Shown here piece by piece: positions 36,346-44,829 of a stretch of 64,000 bases of DNA (within the stretch, counting starts at the first letter, position 1; every line of letters begins with the position of its first letter). The translations under genes were made by a program, and so were the position numbers. The notes below the pieces were generated by a model. The model saw only the letters and a program-made list of their open reading frames with translations. It was not told where the DNA came from and made no database searches. The DNA lies in contig NZ_LQXM01000025.1 of NCBI RefSeq assembly GCF_001648555.1, positions 1 through 64,000 on the forward strand. Direction: 5' to 3'. The stretch is from Rossellomorea aquimaris TF-12. Its GTDB lineage: Bacteria; Bacillota; Bacilli; Bacillales; Bacillaceae_B.

Positions 36346-37461
36346 ATGAGTAAGACACGTGGACATATCACGGAAATCCATTTTCTAAGGGCTATTGCCT
36401 GTTTACTTGTTCTTCTTGTCCATGTTTCTGGTTCGTTCTATTATGAACATGGAGAACAATACAATGAATTTACTTTATTTGTAAATCAAATCAGCCGTTT
36501 TGGTACTCCTATGTTTGCTTTAATTAGTGCTTTTCTTCTGTGTTATCAAACAAAAATGAAAGGTTTTAATCTTAATAGATTTATTTCTAGCAGGTTTACA
36601 AAAATAGGCCTTCCTTTTTTATTTTGGAGTGTCTTTTATTTAGTATTTATGTATTTTGTTCAAGACTCTAATCCCCTCGAAACGGGAAAAAGATTATTTC
36701 TTGTTAATTTTGCTTTTGGTAATTCTTTTTATCATTTATATTTTATGTCGATTGTATTTCAATTTTATTTATTATTCCTTGTATTACAGCTTTTTCGATC
36801 TAAAAAGAGTTGGACGTTTTTACTGATCATATCAATTATTATAAATGTTTATTTCTTGCATTCATTTCAGCCTGGTCAATATGAAGGTATCATTGGAGTT
36901 ATCCTTAGTCAGAGGGCATTCTTACCTAATTGGATCTTTTTCTTCATATTTGGTGGATTTTTAGCCTATTTCTGGGATCCCTTATTAGATGCAGCTAAAA
37001 AATACTCTTTATATTCAGGTATAGCTGTACTATTGGTTGTCCTTGCTGCTGTTTGGGAATACAAAGTTATGGGTTCGATTGATTCAAATCGTTCAAGTAA
37101 TATCATTAATATTCCTTTAATTACTATATTTATTATTGGCATTGGGGACCGTATAAATCAAAACAAGTGGATCAGTCGTTTTCTGACTCAAATCGGTACG
37201 TTATCCATGGCCATATACCTTGTCCATCCGTTCGTATTGTATTGCTTTCAGGCATTTGCTCCTAAACTCGTTTGGCATACAGCAGCCTTTCCAATCGTCT
37301 TTGTTATCATCTTATTAGGTTCGATTGGGATGATAAAGGTAATTCAAGCGGTACCTTGGAATCACTATGTTCTGACTATTCCTAAAGTCAAAATTACTAA
37401 TCAAAAGAAAATGGTAGGAAATATTCCTTTTGATGTGAACTCTACTTTTCAAAAGTCTTAG
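36346..37461 (+). CDS. Acyltransferase 3 family membrane protein
   Basis: Integral membrane acyltransferase (OafA/WecH-like, AT3 fold), typically O-acetylating surface polysaccharides. About 371 aa with 10 membrane segments; the family N-terminus EIHFLRAIACLLVLLVHVSG contains the conserved Arg and His, with RFTKIGLPFLFWSVFY following. ATG 36346 is preferred over GTG 36337, which is too close to the AAGGA ribosome site. With the MBOAT pair it makes a second possible acylation system in this surface-polymer neighbourhood. The substrate is unknown. Confidence 0.87.
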   Translation: MSKTRGHITEIHFLRAIACLLVLLVHVSGSFYYEHGEQYNEFTLFVNQISRFGTPMFALISAFLLCYQTKMKGFNLNRFISSRFTKIGLPFLFWSVFYLVFMYFVQDSNPLETGKRLFLVNFAFGNSFYHLYFMSIVFQFYLLFLVLQLFRSKKSWTFLLIISIIINVYFLHSFQPGQYEGIIGVILSQRAFLPNWIFFFIFGGFLAYFWDPLLDAAKKYSLYSGIAVLLVVLAAVWEYKVMGSIDSNRSSNIINIPLITIFIIGIGDRINQNKWISRFLTQIGTLSMAIYLVHPFVLYCFQAFAPKLVWHTAAFPIVFVIILLGSIGMIKVIQAVPWNHYVLTIPKVKITNQKKMVGNIPFDVNSTFQKS

Positions 37462-37483
37462 TAACGGCATAATTATTATTTTC

Positions 37484-37515
37484 AACCCCTAGTTAATTAT
37501 ACTAGGGGTTCTTCC
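37484..37515 (+). terminator. Hairpin after the acyltransferase gene
   Basis: aacccctag / ctaggggtt with a 9-nt loop and a short, weak T-tail. Confidence 0.55.
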
Positions 37516-37886
37516 TAGTGGATATTACATTGGTTTCCTCTAATATGCCCTTTTTAACAAATCAATTGGTAAGTTCCCAATTACAAAACTTTAGTATCAC
37601 CCAGCAAACGGGAATATTTATTATTCCTTAAATTCATAGGTGAGAACACGAAAATTCTTAGGAGTTAATACCCTCTTAAAATTTTAGATAAAAAAGAACA
37701 TACACTCACTTGTAAAGAGACATGTGTCAGATCAAATTTGTAACATTATTTCGTTTCTTACAAAAATTTATTTTTTATCGAAAATGTGGGTAATTATGAT
37801 TATTTTTGATTTTTATCTCTTGAAAAATGGTATTTTGTGGGTTTTGTGTTACGGTATTATTACAAATACTTTTTGGGAGGAAAATA
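37516..37886. other. Intergenic region upstream of the domain protein
   Basis: About 370 bp of AT-rich sequence. It must contain the promoter of the next gene; I see no gene remnant or strong hairpin. Confidence 0.3.
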
Positions 37887-38645
37887 ATGAAAAAAATTCT
37901 TGGTGGAACCCTTATATATCTTCTACTATTTGGAATTTTTATAGGTAACGCTTCAGCATATAATCACACTCATAGACTTGCAGTAAAGTGGGACGCCTCA
38001 ACTTTAGTTGAAGGTCAAATTGGTCGAGTAACGCTATTAGAGGCTTCGGATCTCTATTTTTACTTTGAAGATATTTCAAAAACAAAAAACCAAAGAAAAA
38101 AAGAATCAATATATAGGGTCTATAATTACAAAAAAATTGATGGTGTTTATTACTATGGTGTAGGAGCTGGTTTCTATATAAAAGATACACAGGGTATCTT
38201 TTATGAAACACCTTCGTCGGTAAAAAAAAGACAGTTAAAAGATTTAGTCATTGTTGACCTAATAACTGACCCAACATTTTCACTTATTCCTGATGATGGG
38301 AAATTAGCAAACTCTTACCCTCTTCATTATTCTATTGAAACAATCTCTGAATTAACCGGATATCCAATCAAAATGAATGGTAACGTAAAAATATTAGAAA
38401 CACCTTTATACATTTATTATCAAAATAAAGGTGAACAAAAACTTTCTAAAATACAAATTCATTGGCCATACGAACCTTCCTGGACCGCAGAAAAACTCGC
38501 GTCCATCTATGAAGAAAGAAATGAATATAGCCTTTCTGATACTTCTACTAATAAATTACTTTATGGATCTATCTATACAAAACTCACAATATTATTCCAA
38601 GAAGATCCTCATGAAGCTATTATTACTTTAGAGAAAATGAAATAA
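37887..38645 (+). CDS. Secreted protein with a divergent copy of the novel domain
   Basis: Unrecognised exported protein. 252 aa from ATG 37887, which has GGGAGG upstream and starts a signal peptide (MKKILGGTLIYLLLFGIFIG, ending NASA). Residues about 30-115 are a diverged copy of the domain seen at 28003, 30348 and 39265: KWDASTLVEGQIGRVTL, YRVYNYKK, GVGAGFYIKDTQG and the closing YETPSSVKK. The INLWKR stretch is replaced. The C-terminal 135 residues are unassigned, with no membrane anchor. Confidence 0.75.
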   Translation: MKKILGGTLIYLLLFGIFIGNASAYNHTHRLAVKWDASTLVEGQIGRVTLLEASDLYFYFEDISKTKNQRKKESIYRVYNYKKIDGVYYYGVGAGFYIKDTQGIFYETPSSVKKRQLKDLVIVDLITDPTFSLIPDDGKLANSYPLHYSIETISELTGYPIKMNGNVKILETPLYIYYQNKGEQKLSKIQIHWPYEPSWTAEKLASIYEERNEYSLSDTSTNKLLYGSIYTKLTILFQEDPHEAIITLEKMK

Positions 38646-38753
38646 GGAAAGCTATACTCTTATCCTTTTTTGCTTTTGGTTATGAACTGCTATAATTGTT
38701 TGAGATAATGTCCTCGTTTTCAGGGATGGAAGTGGTTGGTCTCAAGCGATTTT

Positions 38754-38811
38754 AATAAAAAAGGAAAGAGAGTGAGAACAGTACTGTTCTCACTCTCTTT
38801 CCTTTTTTATT
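38754..38811. terminator. Long perfect bidirectional hairpin
   Basis: A stem of about 25 bp, aataaaaaaggaaagagagtg... / ...cactctctttccttttttatt, around GTAC. It lies between the 252-aa gene and the decayed gene on the opposite strand. Confidence 0.85.
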
Positions 38812-38815
38812 AAAT

Positions 38816-39255
38816 TTAGTTTAAACCAAATGCTTTATTCCATTCTCTTTGCCAGGCATTAAATGGATCGTCGTTTTCATTAACTAAAAAGCTACATACT
38901 TTCAATTTCTCGAACTTCATTAACCCCAGAAAAGTTTGGGTTTGGAGATGATTCAACATCTACATAGGAGTCATCATACAATATCACACTTTTACCTGCT
39001 TAAAAAATAGAAGAGTTTATATATCATGTCATTCCATGAAATCCAAAGTATATTTCTCGACTTTTATCTAAGTTGGTCCATTTAGTAATCCCCGCTAGTT
39101 AAGCATGATCAAATATCACCTGTAAATTTTGATCCGTTTAAAGTAACTTCTAAAGAATCAGTTGCCGTTATGTGTACAAAAGGTGTGTTTAATGAATGTC
39201 ACTTTACTGTCAGTACCTACTCCCTCAACTATTGTAGTTGATGATGCAGTGTTAA
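38816..39255 (-). pseudogene. Decayed S-layer-like (Ig-domain) gene fragment
   Basis: On the minus strand several frames together give coding-like stretches broken by stops and shifts: TTIVEGVGTDSKVTFI, VTATDSLEVTLNGSKF, GKSVILYDDSYVDVESSPNPNFSGVNEV and a terminal VNENDDPFNAWQREWNKAFGLN then stop at 38816. The first pieces resemble Ig-like modules of SbsC-type S-layer proteins (DSKVTFI is reminiscent of SbsC, from memory). It probably is the remnant of a second surface protein gene. At least three disruptions are needed to join the pieces. Confidence 0.5.
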
Positions 39256-39264
39256 CAGTTTATT

Positions 39265-40005
39265 TTAGCGATTGTACAATAAATCCAGTTTAGACTTACT
39301 CGGCGTTTCATATTTAATGTATCCATTCATTTTTGTAATGTAATAACCTCCTCCTAGGCCATATTGACCAAAATATAAGTTATCGTAACAGTAAACTCGA
39401 TACCTTTCTCCTGGCCATAAAATTCTACTGAACTCTAGGCTATTGTCTGCATTGCGCTTCCACAGATTAATTGGAGTTTGAACTGTAATTCTACCTATCT
39501 GACCTTTTTTTAATTCAGCTCCATCCCAATAAACCTTTTGAGTTTTTAGTGTAGGTGTTGTTGTAGGTGTTGTTTGTTTGGTTAGATCTTCCCCTTCAAC
39601 ATAAAAGGCTTTGTATTCAAAAGGATCATACCCAAATTCACCTTCCTGAGCGTTCAAGAATAAATATCTGGCGGTGCTTGGATTTGCAACATATTCATAA
39701 ACCGTAACCTTTTCTTCTGATTGCTCAACTCTGTCAGCCTCGCTTTTAAAAGAATAGTTGTTCAGATATCTAATATAAGGAGTGACCTTGTCGGTACCAT
39801 TCCACTCACTATCTTCTTTTTTCGTAATTTCAAATACAAGTGTACCTGCATTCTTTCCATAAACATTTACAGTGTATCCAGAGATCACTTCTAAATTTTT
39901 GTTATGGACTTCATTTCCTTTCATCTCTTCTCCACCATCAAATGCCAAAGTGTTACTAATTGGTAAGAGCATAAAAACTAATAAAACCATGATTGTTTTT
40001 TTCAA
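39265..40005 (-). CDS. Secreted protein ending in the novel domain
   Basis: Unrecognised exported protein. 246 aa: signal peptide (1-21, ending NTLAFD), a beta-rich N-terminal domain (about 30-145), a Thr/Pro linker (KQTTPTTTPTLKT), and at about 157-240 the shared domain in its clearest form: KVYWDGAELKKGQIGRITV, INLWKRNADNSLEFSRILWPG, YRVYCYDNLYFGQYGLGGGYY and KYETPSKSK. A GGAGG ribosome site precedes the ATG. The ATLF-type protein at 30348 has the same WDG.ELK.GQIG lead-in, so the domain is about 80 residues. Confidence 0.75.
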   Translation of the reverse strand: MKKTIMVLLVFMLLPISNTLAFDGGEEMKGNEVHNKNLEVISGYTVNVYGKNAGTLVFEITKKEDSEWNGTDKVTPYIRYLNNYSFKSEADRVEQSEEKVTVYEYVANPSTARYLFLNAQEGEFGYDPFEYKAFYVEGEDLTKQTTPTTTPTLKTQKVYWDGAELKKGQIGRITVQTPINLWKRNADNSLEFSRILWPGERYRVYCYDNLYFGQYGLGGGYYITKMNGYIKYETPSKSKLDLLYNR

Positions 40006-40177
40006 TGTAATAATTCCTCCATTTTTTTAATTTTTTTACATACTTACCTAATATCGGTTTATTTTTTAATTTTTTTAGGTATAAAGTAGTAAAATGTACT
40101 CTATTTTCCTTTACTTAAATAGAGTATCTACAACATTCTTTTCTATTAGTTGAAGAATTTTATACTATTTAATTGCA

Positions 40178-40224
40178 TAAAAAAAAGAACCACTGAATGA
40201 CAACAAGTCATCAAGTGATTCTTT
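40178..40224 (-). terminator. Terminator of the S-layer gene
   Basis: On the minus strand aagaatcacttgatgac pairs with gtcattcagtggttctt (a few G-U or mismatches), followed by T7. It lies about 95 bp beyond the S-layer stop. Confidence 0.8.
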
Positions 40225-40237
40225 TCCAATTGAGGGA

Positions 40238-40277
40238 GTGCTAAATTAAAATTATTGAATAATCTTTAATTTAGCAC
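40238..40277 (-). other. Perfect 13-bp inverted repeat in the S-layer 3' UTR
   Basis: gtgctaaattaaa and tttaatttagcac with a 14-nt loop, between the stop and the terminator. Not T-tailed; it probably protects the 3' end of an abundant mRNA. Confidence 0.6.
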
Positions 40278-40318
40278 AATCCTCCTTTATGAAGAGTCCG
40301 AAGACTTCTTAATTTTTA

Positions 40319-42973
40319 TTACTTAGAAACAATTCCGTCTTTAACATTATTTCCGTTTGCATCAACTAGGTTAGTAGACTTGAATTCAACAGAAATGCTA
40401 TCAGTCATAGCAAAATCATTAGTAGTTGTAACAGTTAGTTTACCACCAGATACTGAAGCAGTAGCTGGAGTAACAGTAGATCCTGCAATCTTAACAGTTA
40501 GACCATTAATAGATCCATTTACAGCATCTTTAACTGTTTCAGAGAAATCTACAGTGAAAGTCTTGCTGTCCATTACAGAAACCTTAGTAGCCATTGGAGC
40601 TACACTTTCTTTTAATGAAACTAGAGTAGTTTGCTTGCCATCTTTAAGAGTGTTACCTGCAGTATCAACTACGTTTTTAGCTTCAAATACATAGCTTCCA
40701 TTAGCAGTAATAGATCCTTGAGGTAAAGTGAAACGTACCTTTTTAGTTCCATCTACAAATTGTAATTGAGTTCCAGAAGGCAAAGCTTGTCCTCCAAGAG
40801 TATAGTTAGCAGCATTAGTTGCAGAAGAAGTCACATTTACAGCATATTCAAGTGTAAATATGTTGTTATCTGAACTTACAACTACAGGTGTAGAAGCAAA
40901 CTCAACTGAGTCAGTAACAGTTCCTGGAGCTGGTGTGAAAGTACCAGAAGATACATTAAATGTAAGAGCGCCAGTCATAGCATTTCCAGCAAGATCAGTT
41001 ACTAATCCATTTGCTAATTCAAACGTGTAAGTTGAGTTAGCGTCTAAATCTACTGAAAGCTTAACAGTATTTAATTCTGCTCCTTCAATCTTACCGTTAC
41101 CATCAACATCTACTCCAGTTCCAGAAGTATCAGACACTGTAGTTGTACTGCTAGTATAAGCAATACCGTTTTGAACTTTCTTTGTAAGAGTTCCAGAAGC
41201 AACTTTTACTGGCTCATTGAAAGTCAGGTAAATTGCATCCACATCTGAAGTAGCCGCTTTGTCATCTGCAACTAGTAGTTTAGCTGAAGAAGAAGCGAAA
41301 GATGGCTTAGTTGTATCTTTTGCTAATGTAGTTGAGAAAGTGAATGCATCCCCAGCATTGTTAGCAGAATCTTTGAAGCTTTCTACTTTAACAGTAGTAT
41401 TGATAAAGTTTGCTCCACCCAATGCAGAAGCTGCATCAAGAGTAAATTTAGTTTTATCATTTGTATCTTTGATTTCTGTATCAGTTAGATAAAATGCTGT
41501 AGTGCCCACAGTTACTTTAGCATACTCATCCGTTCCAAAAACTGCGTTCAGATCTTGCTTCATTAGTTCTTCAGAGAAGTCTAATGTGATTACAGTTCCA
41601 TTAACAGAAGTTGAAACAGTTGGCTTAGAGCTATCTACTTCAGCTTTTGCAACAGTAAAGTTTAACCCGATTGGGTTAGCAATGTTATTAGCAAAGTCTT
41701 TTGCTCCAACAATGTCAACTTTGTAAGACTTCTCAGCAGTTAAACCAGTAACTGTTAGAGTTTTGCCATCAGCACTTAAAGTATAATCTGATGTTACAGT
41801 AAGTTCAGATCCATTCAAACTTACAGTTCCAGCAGTTTGTACTGGTTCAGCAAACTTGATTACAGCAGTAGTACCTTTAGCATCAACAGATGCAACTGAA
41901 GGAGCTTTTGTATCTGCAAACGTGAATAATGTGTTATATTCCACAGTTTTCACAGTTGCATCAGCTTTAGTTTTAATTGAAGCAACAGTTAACTTAGCGT
42001 TAGTCACTTTCAACTCATCACTAGTTCTAAGTGTAACTGTTTTTCCATCTGCAGATACAACAGGAGTACCGGTAAAAGTCTCTCCAACTAATGCATAGTG
42101 AGCAAGATTTTCAGCATCAGTTTTATCTACAGCTTTGTTGAAGCTAACAACAAGTTCTCTAGCGTTAATCGCACTTACACCAGTAACCATTGGAGTCATA
42201 GCAGCTTCATAATCAGCTTTAACGTCAACTACCATTGTTTTTAATCCAGCTGCAAATTCGCCAGTGTATTCATCAGAAGAATCTAGATCAGATAAGAATG
42301 GCTCAGCTTTATCAATTTGTGCTTTAGCAGCATCTAAGTTACCTGCTGCAATGTACATTTCAGCTTTATCATAAGCCATTTTGATTGTAACAGGAATCAT
42401 AAGAGCGTCTCTTGCACTGTCAGCTACTTCTTTGTATTGCTCTAACATTAACTCACGAGGAGCTTCTCCGTAGAACTTATAAAGGATAGCAGTTGCTGCT
42501 GAAAGTTCATAAGAAACTTCATGGTAATACTTTTCAAGTTCATCCCAGTTACCAGCTTCGCGTGCTTCTTCAAGCTTCACAAGTTTTGGTTGAAGACGAA
42601 CTGTTGCGTATGTATACGCATCGATATAAGGGATAACACGTTTAGAGATGTAAGTGTTATAAACAGAATCTAGATCTGCTAATAACGCATCCTTGTTAGT
42701 TGCATTAGAAGCAAGTACTGATGCTTTCGCTTCAGCATAAGACTTCTTTGCTTTGTTGTAGTGTGCGTGGATTACAGATTCTGCTACTAATTTACCCTCA
42801 GTTTGTGGAGGTGTGCTGTACGCATAGTAAGCAGCCTTCATATCCATTTTTGCACTATCTACAACTGATTGTAGATTTGATGCTGCATCCGCTTGTGCTG
42901 GAGCAGTAGCTACTAGTGCTGATGCTGCAATTGTTGATCCTGCAATAACTTTAATTGCTTTTTTCTTGTTCAT
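40319..42973 (-). CDS. SbsC-like S-layer protein
   Basis: Surface (S-layer) lattice protein. 884 aa: signal peptide (1-31, ending AQADA|AS), an N-terminal all-helical domain (about 32-265) rich in Lys/Ala/Tyr that resembles the polymer-binding region of G. stearothermophilus SbsC (SVVDSAKMDMKAAYYAYS, YIDAYTYAT, EKYYHEVSYEL), then about six Ig-like (Big_5/SbsA-type) domains (about 265-880; FSETV, FSEEL, DLAGNAM, DANGNNV). It has no SLH motifs. A GAGGGGAG ribosome site, long leader, double 3' hairpins and restricted codon use all suggest very high expression. It probably binds the polymer of the 9.9-23.2 kb operon and is exported by SecA2/SlaP. Confidence 0.88.
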   Translation of the reverse strand: MNKKKAIKVIAGSTIAASALVATAPAQADAASNLQSVVDSAKMDMKAAYYAYSTPPQTEGKLVAESVIHAHYNKAKKSYAEAKASVLASNATNKDALLADLDSVYNTYISKRVIPYIDAYTYATVRLQPKLVKLEEAREAGNWDELEKYYHEVSYELSAATAILYKFYGEAPRELMLEQYKEVADSARDALMIPVTIKMAYDKAEMYIAAGNLDAAKAQIDKAEPFLSDLDSSDEYTGEFAAGLKTMVVDVKADYEAAMTPMVTGVSAINARELVVSFNKAVDKTDAENLAHYALVGETFTGTPVVSADGKTVTLRTSDELKVTNAKLTVASIKTKADATVKTVEYNTLFTFADTKAPSVASVDAKGTTAVIKFAEPVQTAGTVSLNGSELTVTSDYTLSADGKTLTVTGLTAEKSYKVDIVGAKDFANNIANPIGLNFTVAKAEVDSSKPTVSTSVNGTVITLDFSEELMKQDLNAVFGTDEYAKVTVGTTAFYLTDTEIKDTNDKTKFTLDAASALGGANFINTTVKVESFKDSANNAGDAFTFSTTLAKDTTKPSFASSSAKLLVADDKAATSDVDAIYLTFNEPVKVASGTLTKKVQNGIAYTSSTTTVSDTSGTGVDVDGNGKIEGAELNTVKLSVDLDANSTYTFELANGLVTDLAGNAMTGALTFNVSSGTFTPAPGTVTDSVEFASTPVVVSSDNNIFTLEYAVNVTSSATNAANYTLGGQALPSGTQLQFVDGTKKVRFTLPQGSITANGSYVFEAKNVVDTAGNTLKDGKQTTLVSLKESVAPMATKVSVMDSKTFTVDFSETVKDAVNGSINGLTVKIAGSTVTPATASVSGGKLTVTTTNDFAMTDSISVEFKSTNLVDANGNNVKDGIVSK

Positions 42974-43330
42974 AATGATGAACGACTCCCCTCAATTTAT
43001 AAATATGTAGTTCAATGATCAAGTCTAATAGTGATCATTGACTATCAGACTTAACGTCTACTAATTTACCATTTTATGAAAATATCCCCGTTCGAAACAC
43101 CGTCATAAAACAGTAGTGTAAGTAAATAAAATGAAATATTATTTCCATATTTATCTTACGTTTTCTATAATAATACAATTTTAGAGGAAAATCTAGGGTA
43201 TATTACAATTTTATTCTTTTTTTACAAAGAAATTTTTTCCAAATATCTTTTTATTATCCTTTTTTATCTAGTTTCTTTACATTTAAGTTACATTTATCAC
43301 TCCTTATTATATCTAGTATAATAGTACTTT
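42974..43330 (-). promoter_or_regulatory. Long leader and promoter region of the S-layer gene
   Basis: About 530 bp precede the S-layer start. A hairpin (aagtctaatagt 43021-43032 with actatcagactt 43041-43052, one mismatch) lies just before the ribosome site. AT-rich blocks further up, with several -10-like boxes (TATAAT near 43310, TATTAT near 43170), suggest one or more promoters. I cannot decide which is used. Confidence 0.4.
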
Positions 43331-43497
43331 ATTTTACTCAACACTTTCACTTTATACAAACGAATAGGCTTTTATGGCTACTATCGGGTTAAATATTTTT
43401 TAATAAATGGTTTTCTTCTATTATTAATTCAGCACCCCATTTATTTTAATTTCAGTAACAAAAGGAAGAAATGATCTTTATGTAAATAAACGATATA

Positions 43498-43530
43498 AAA
43501 AACGGTCCTCACAGTTTTTTGTGAGGACCG
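43498..43530 (-). terminator. Terminator overlapping the end of the regulator gene
   Basis: cggtcctcaca / tgtgaggaccg with a 6-nt loop and flanking A/T-runs. The 5' arm includes the last codons and stop of the HTH-TPR gene. Confidence 0.85.
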
Positions 43531-44411
43531 TTTTTTATATCATTTAACTCATTAATTTTATTAGTAATATACTTGATATATTTATCATCTTCTTGCAGCT
43601 CAAATACGGATAAAGCTTTTTTCATATTCTTTTTTGCTTTTTCCGGATTATTCACTAGTTCATAATTATATCCAATATGATAATGCAACTCGCCTAACAA
43701 ATACAGGCTATCTTTATTTAGGCACCATTTAATAGCATCCTCACAATATTGGCAAGATTCTTCTATTCTATTCAATCTTGTCAGTGCTCTGGCTAAATTA
43801 TACAACAACCTTGTTTTGATTGTGTAATCGTTCATATGTGGGAGGGTCTGAAGATGACTTCTGATTTCTTCGAATACCTTTAATGCTTCATTGATATCTT
43901 CTTTGAAATAGATAGCCCCAATGGTAAGTAAGATTTCTAATTCTCTCTCTAATAATATTTTCCCTTTGATATGAGTAATCGCTATCGCTTGACGAAGAAC
44001 ATTGATGGACTCTGTTAATTCGTTTTTTACTTCATATAAATAAATACCTTTATGCCACAGAAGTAATTGCATGTTTTTATTATTTTGTAGGAAAAGTGGG
44101 TTTACCTCCTCCGCTTTGACAATCTCCATCATTTCTTCATAGCGTAGATTTCTTCTCATAATCTGAAGCTGTTGAGTTACTTCTCGAACATAGTCAAGTC
44201 TGGGTGTAGTTCCTATATCAAAGAAGTAGTTTACATCCACTCCTAACTTTTGTGATATTTGATATAAAGTGGATGCATAAGGGAATACATCTCCTTTTTC
44301 AATTTTACTAATTTGTGCTTGAGTGCATATTCCTTCCGAAAGCTCTTCTTGAGATAGTCCGCTATTTTTTCTGAGCTCTTTTATTTTTTTTCCAACAGCA
44401 GTAAAATCCAT
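43509..44411 (-). CDS. HTH-TPR regulator of the PlcR/NprR (RNPP) type
   Basis: Predicted peptide-responsive transcription factor. 300 aa: an XRE-type helix-turn-helix (about 6-62, GKKIKELRKNSGLSQEELSEGICTQAQISKIEKG) followed by about five TPR-like helical repeats (about 70-290), the architecture of RNPP quorum-sensing receptors. It is transcribed divergently from a 42-aa secreted peptide gene at 44611. A 17-bp element just upstream (44427-44443) recurs upstream of 44958. Rgg- or MutR-type regulators are alternatives, but the family C-terminus here is PlcR-like by size and TPR layout. Confidence 0.82.
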   Translation of the reverse strand: MDFTAVGKKIKELRKNSGLSQEELSEGICTQAQISKIEKGDVFPYASTLYQISQKLGVDVNYFFDIGTTPRLDYVREVTQQLQIMRRNLRYEEMMEIVKAEEVNPLFLQNNKNMQLLLWHKGIYLYEVKNELTESINVLRQAIAITHIKGKILLERELEILLTIGAIYFKEDINEALKVFEEIRSHLQTLPHMNDYTIKTRLLYNLARALTRLNRIEESCQYCEDAIKWCLNKDSLYLLGELHYHIGYNYELVNNPEKAKKNMKKALSVFELQEDDKYIKYITNKINELNDIKNGPHKKL

Positions 44412-44425
44412 CTAACCCTCTCCTA

Positions 44426-44447
44426 AATATGCCTAAAGTTATATTTT
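44426..44447. promoter_or_regulatory. Candidate operator, copy 1
   Basis: AATATGCCTAAAGTTATA, an imperfect dyad (TATnnCTnnAGnnATA) 15-35 bp before the regulator start. A second copy is at 44812-44829. Confidence 0.45.
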
Positions 44448-44610
44448 CACAAGAAAATGAAAGAAAATATCATTTTTACAGTTTATAACTAAGATATAAG
44501 ACATTAGATTCAAATTATAGATATTATTATAATATGATTTAATTAGAATAACACTTTATTATACTAATCTTATCGAATTTTTATTTCAATAAGAAAGGGA
44601 GGAAAGTCCT

Positions 44611-44739
44611 ATGAAAAGACGTTTTCTTGCATTATTGACTGCTTCAATCCTTATTTTAGGTATCTCTGGTATATCTGTAAGTTCAGTTGAACAAGCGGGT
44701 ACTATTACACTTCAAAAAGAATTACCAAACGCTTATTAA
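44611..44739 (+). CDS. Secreted signalling-peptide precursor (PapR/NprX-like)
   Basis: A 42-aa gene with an excellent ribosome site (AAGAAAGGGAGGAAA) eight bases before ATG. The product is a short Sec signal peptide (MKRRFLALLTASILILGISG) plus a small tail ending TITLQKELPNAY. Size, export signal and a C-terminal short peptide resemble PapR and NprX, whose terminal 5-7 residues are reimported and bind PlcR/NprR. Here the mature signal could be ELPNAY or KELPNAY; this is inference. It is divergent from the HTH-TPR gene (papR is co-directional with plcR in B. cereus). Followed by its own terminator. Confidence 0.75.
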   Translation: MKRRFLALLTASILILGISGISVSSVEQAGTITLQKELPNAY

Positions 44740-44767
44740 TAAAAATCAAACCTAATATCTTTTATTG

Positions 44768-44797
44768 AACACTCTTGTTTCGTCGAGAGTGTTTTTT
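44768..44797 (+). terminator. Terminator after the peptide gene
   Basis: aacactct / agagtgtt with a 10-nt loop and T6. Confidence 0.85.
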
Positions 44798-44811
44798 AAT
44801 ATTCTTTTAAG

Positions 44812-44829
44812 AATATTCCTAAAGTTATA
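44812..44829. promoter_or_regulatory. Candidate operator, copy 2
   Basis: AATATTCCTAAAGTTATA matches copy 1 (44427-44444) at 17 of 18 positions. It lies about 130 bp upstream of the 108-aa gene, suggesting that gene is a target of the same regulator. Confidence 0.45.

Larger units (their letters stand above)
40006..40318. other. Gap with S-layer 3' UTR hairpins
   Basis: About 310 bp. It holds the two hairpins at 40178-40224 and 40238-40277 described separately; the rest (40006-40170) should contain the promoter of the 39265 gene. Confidence 0.4.
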
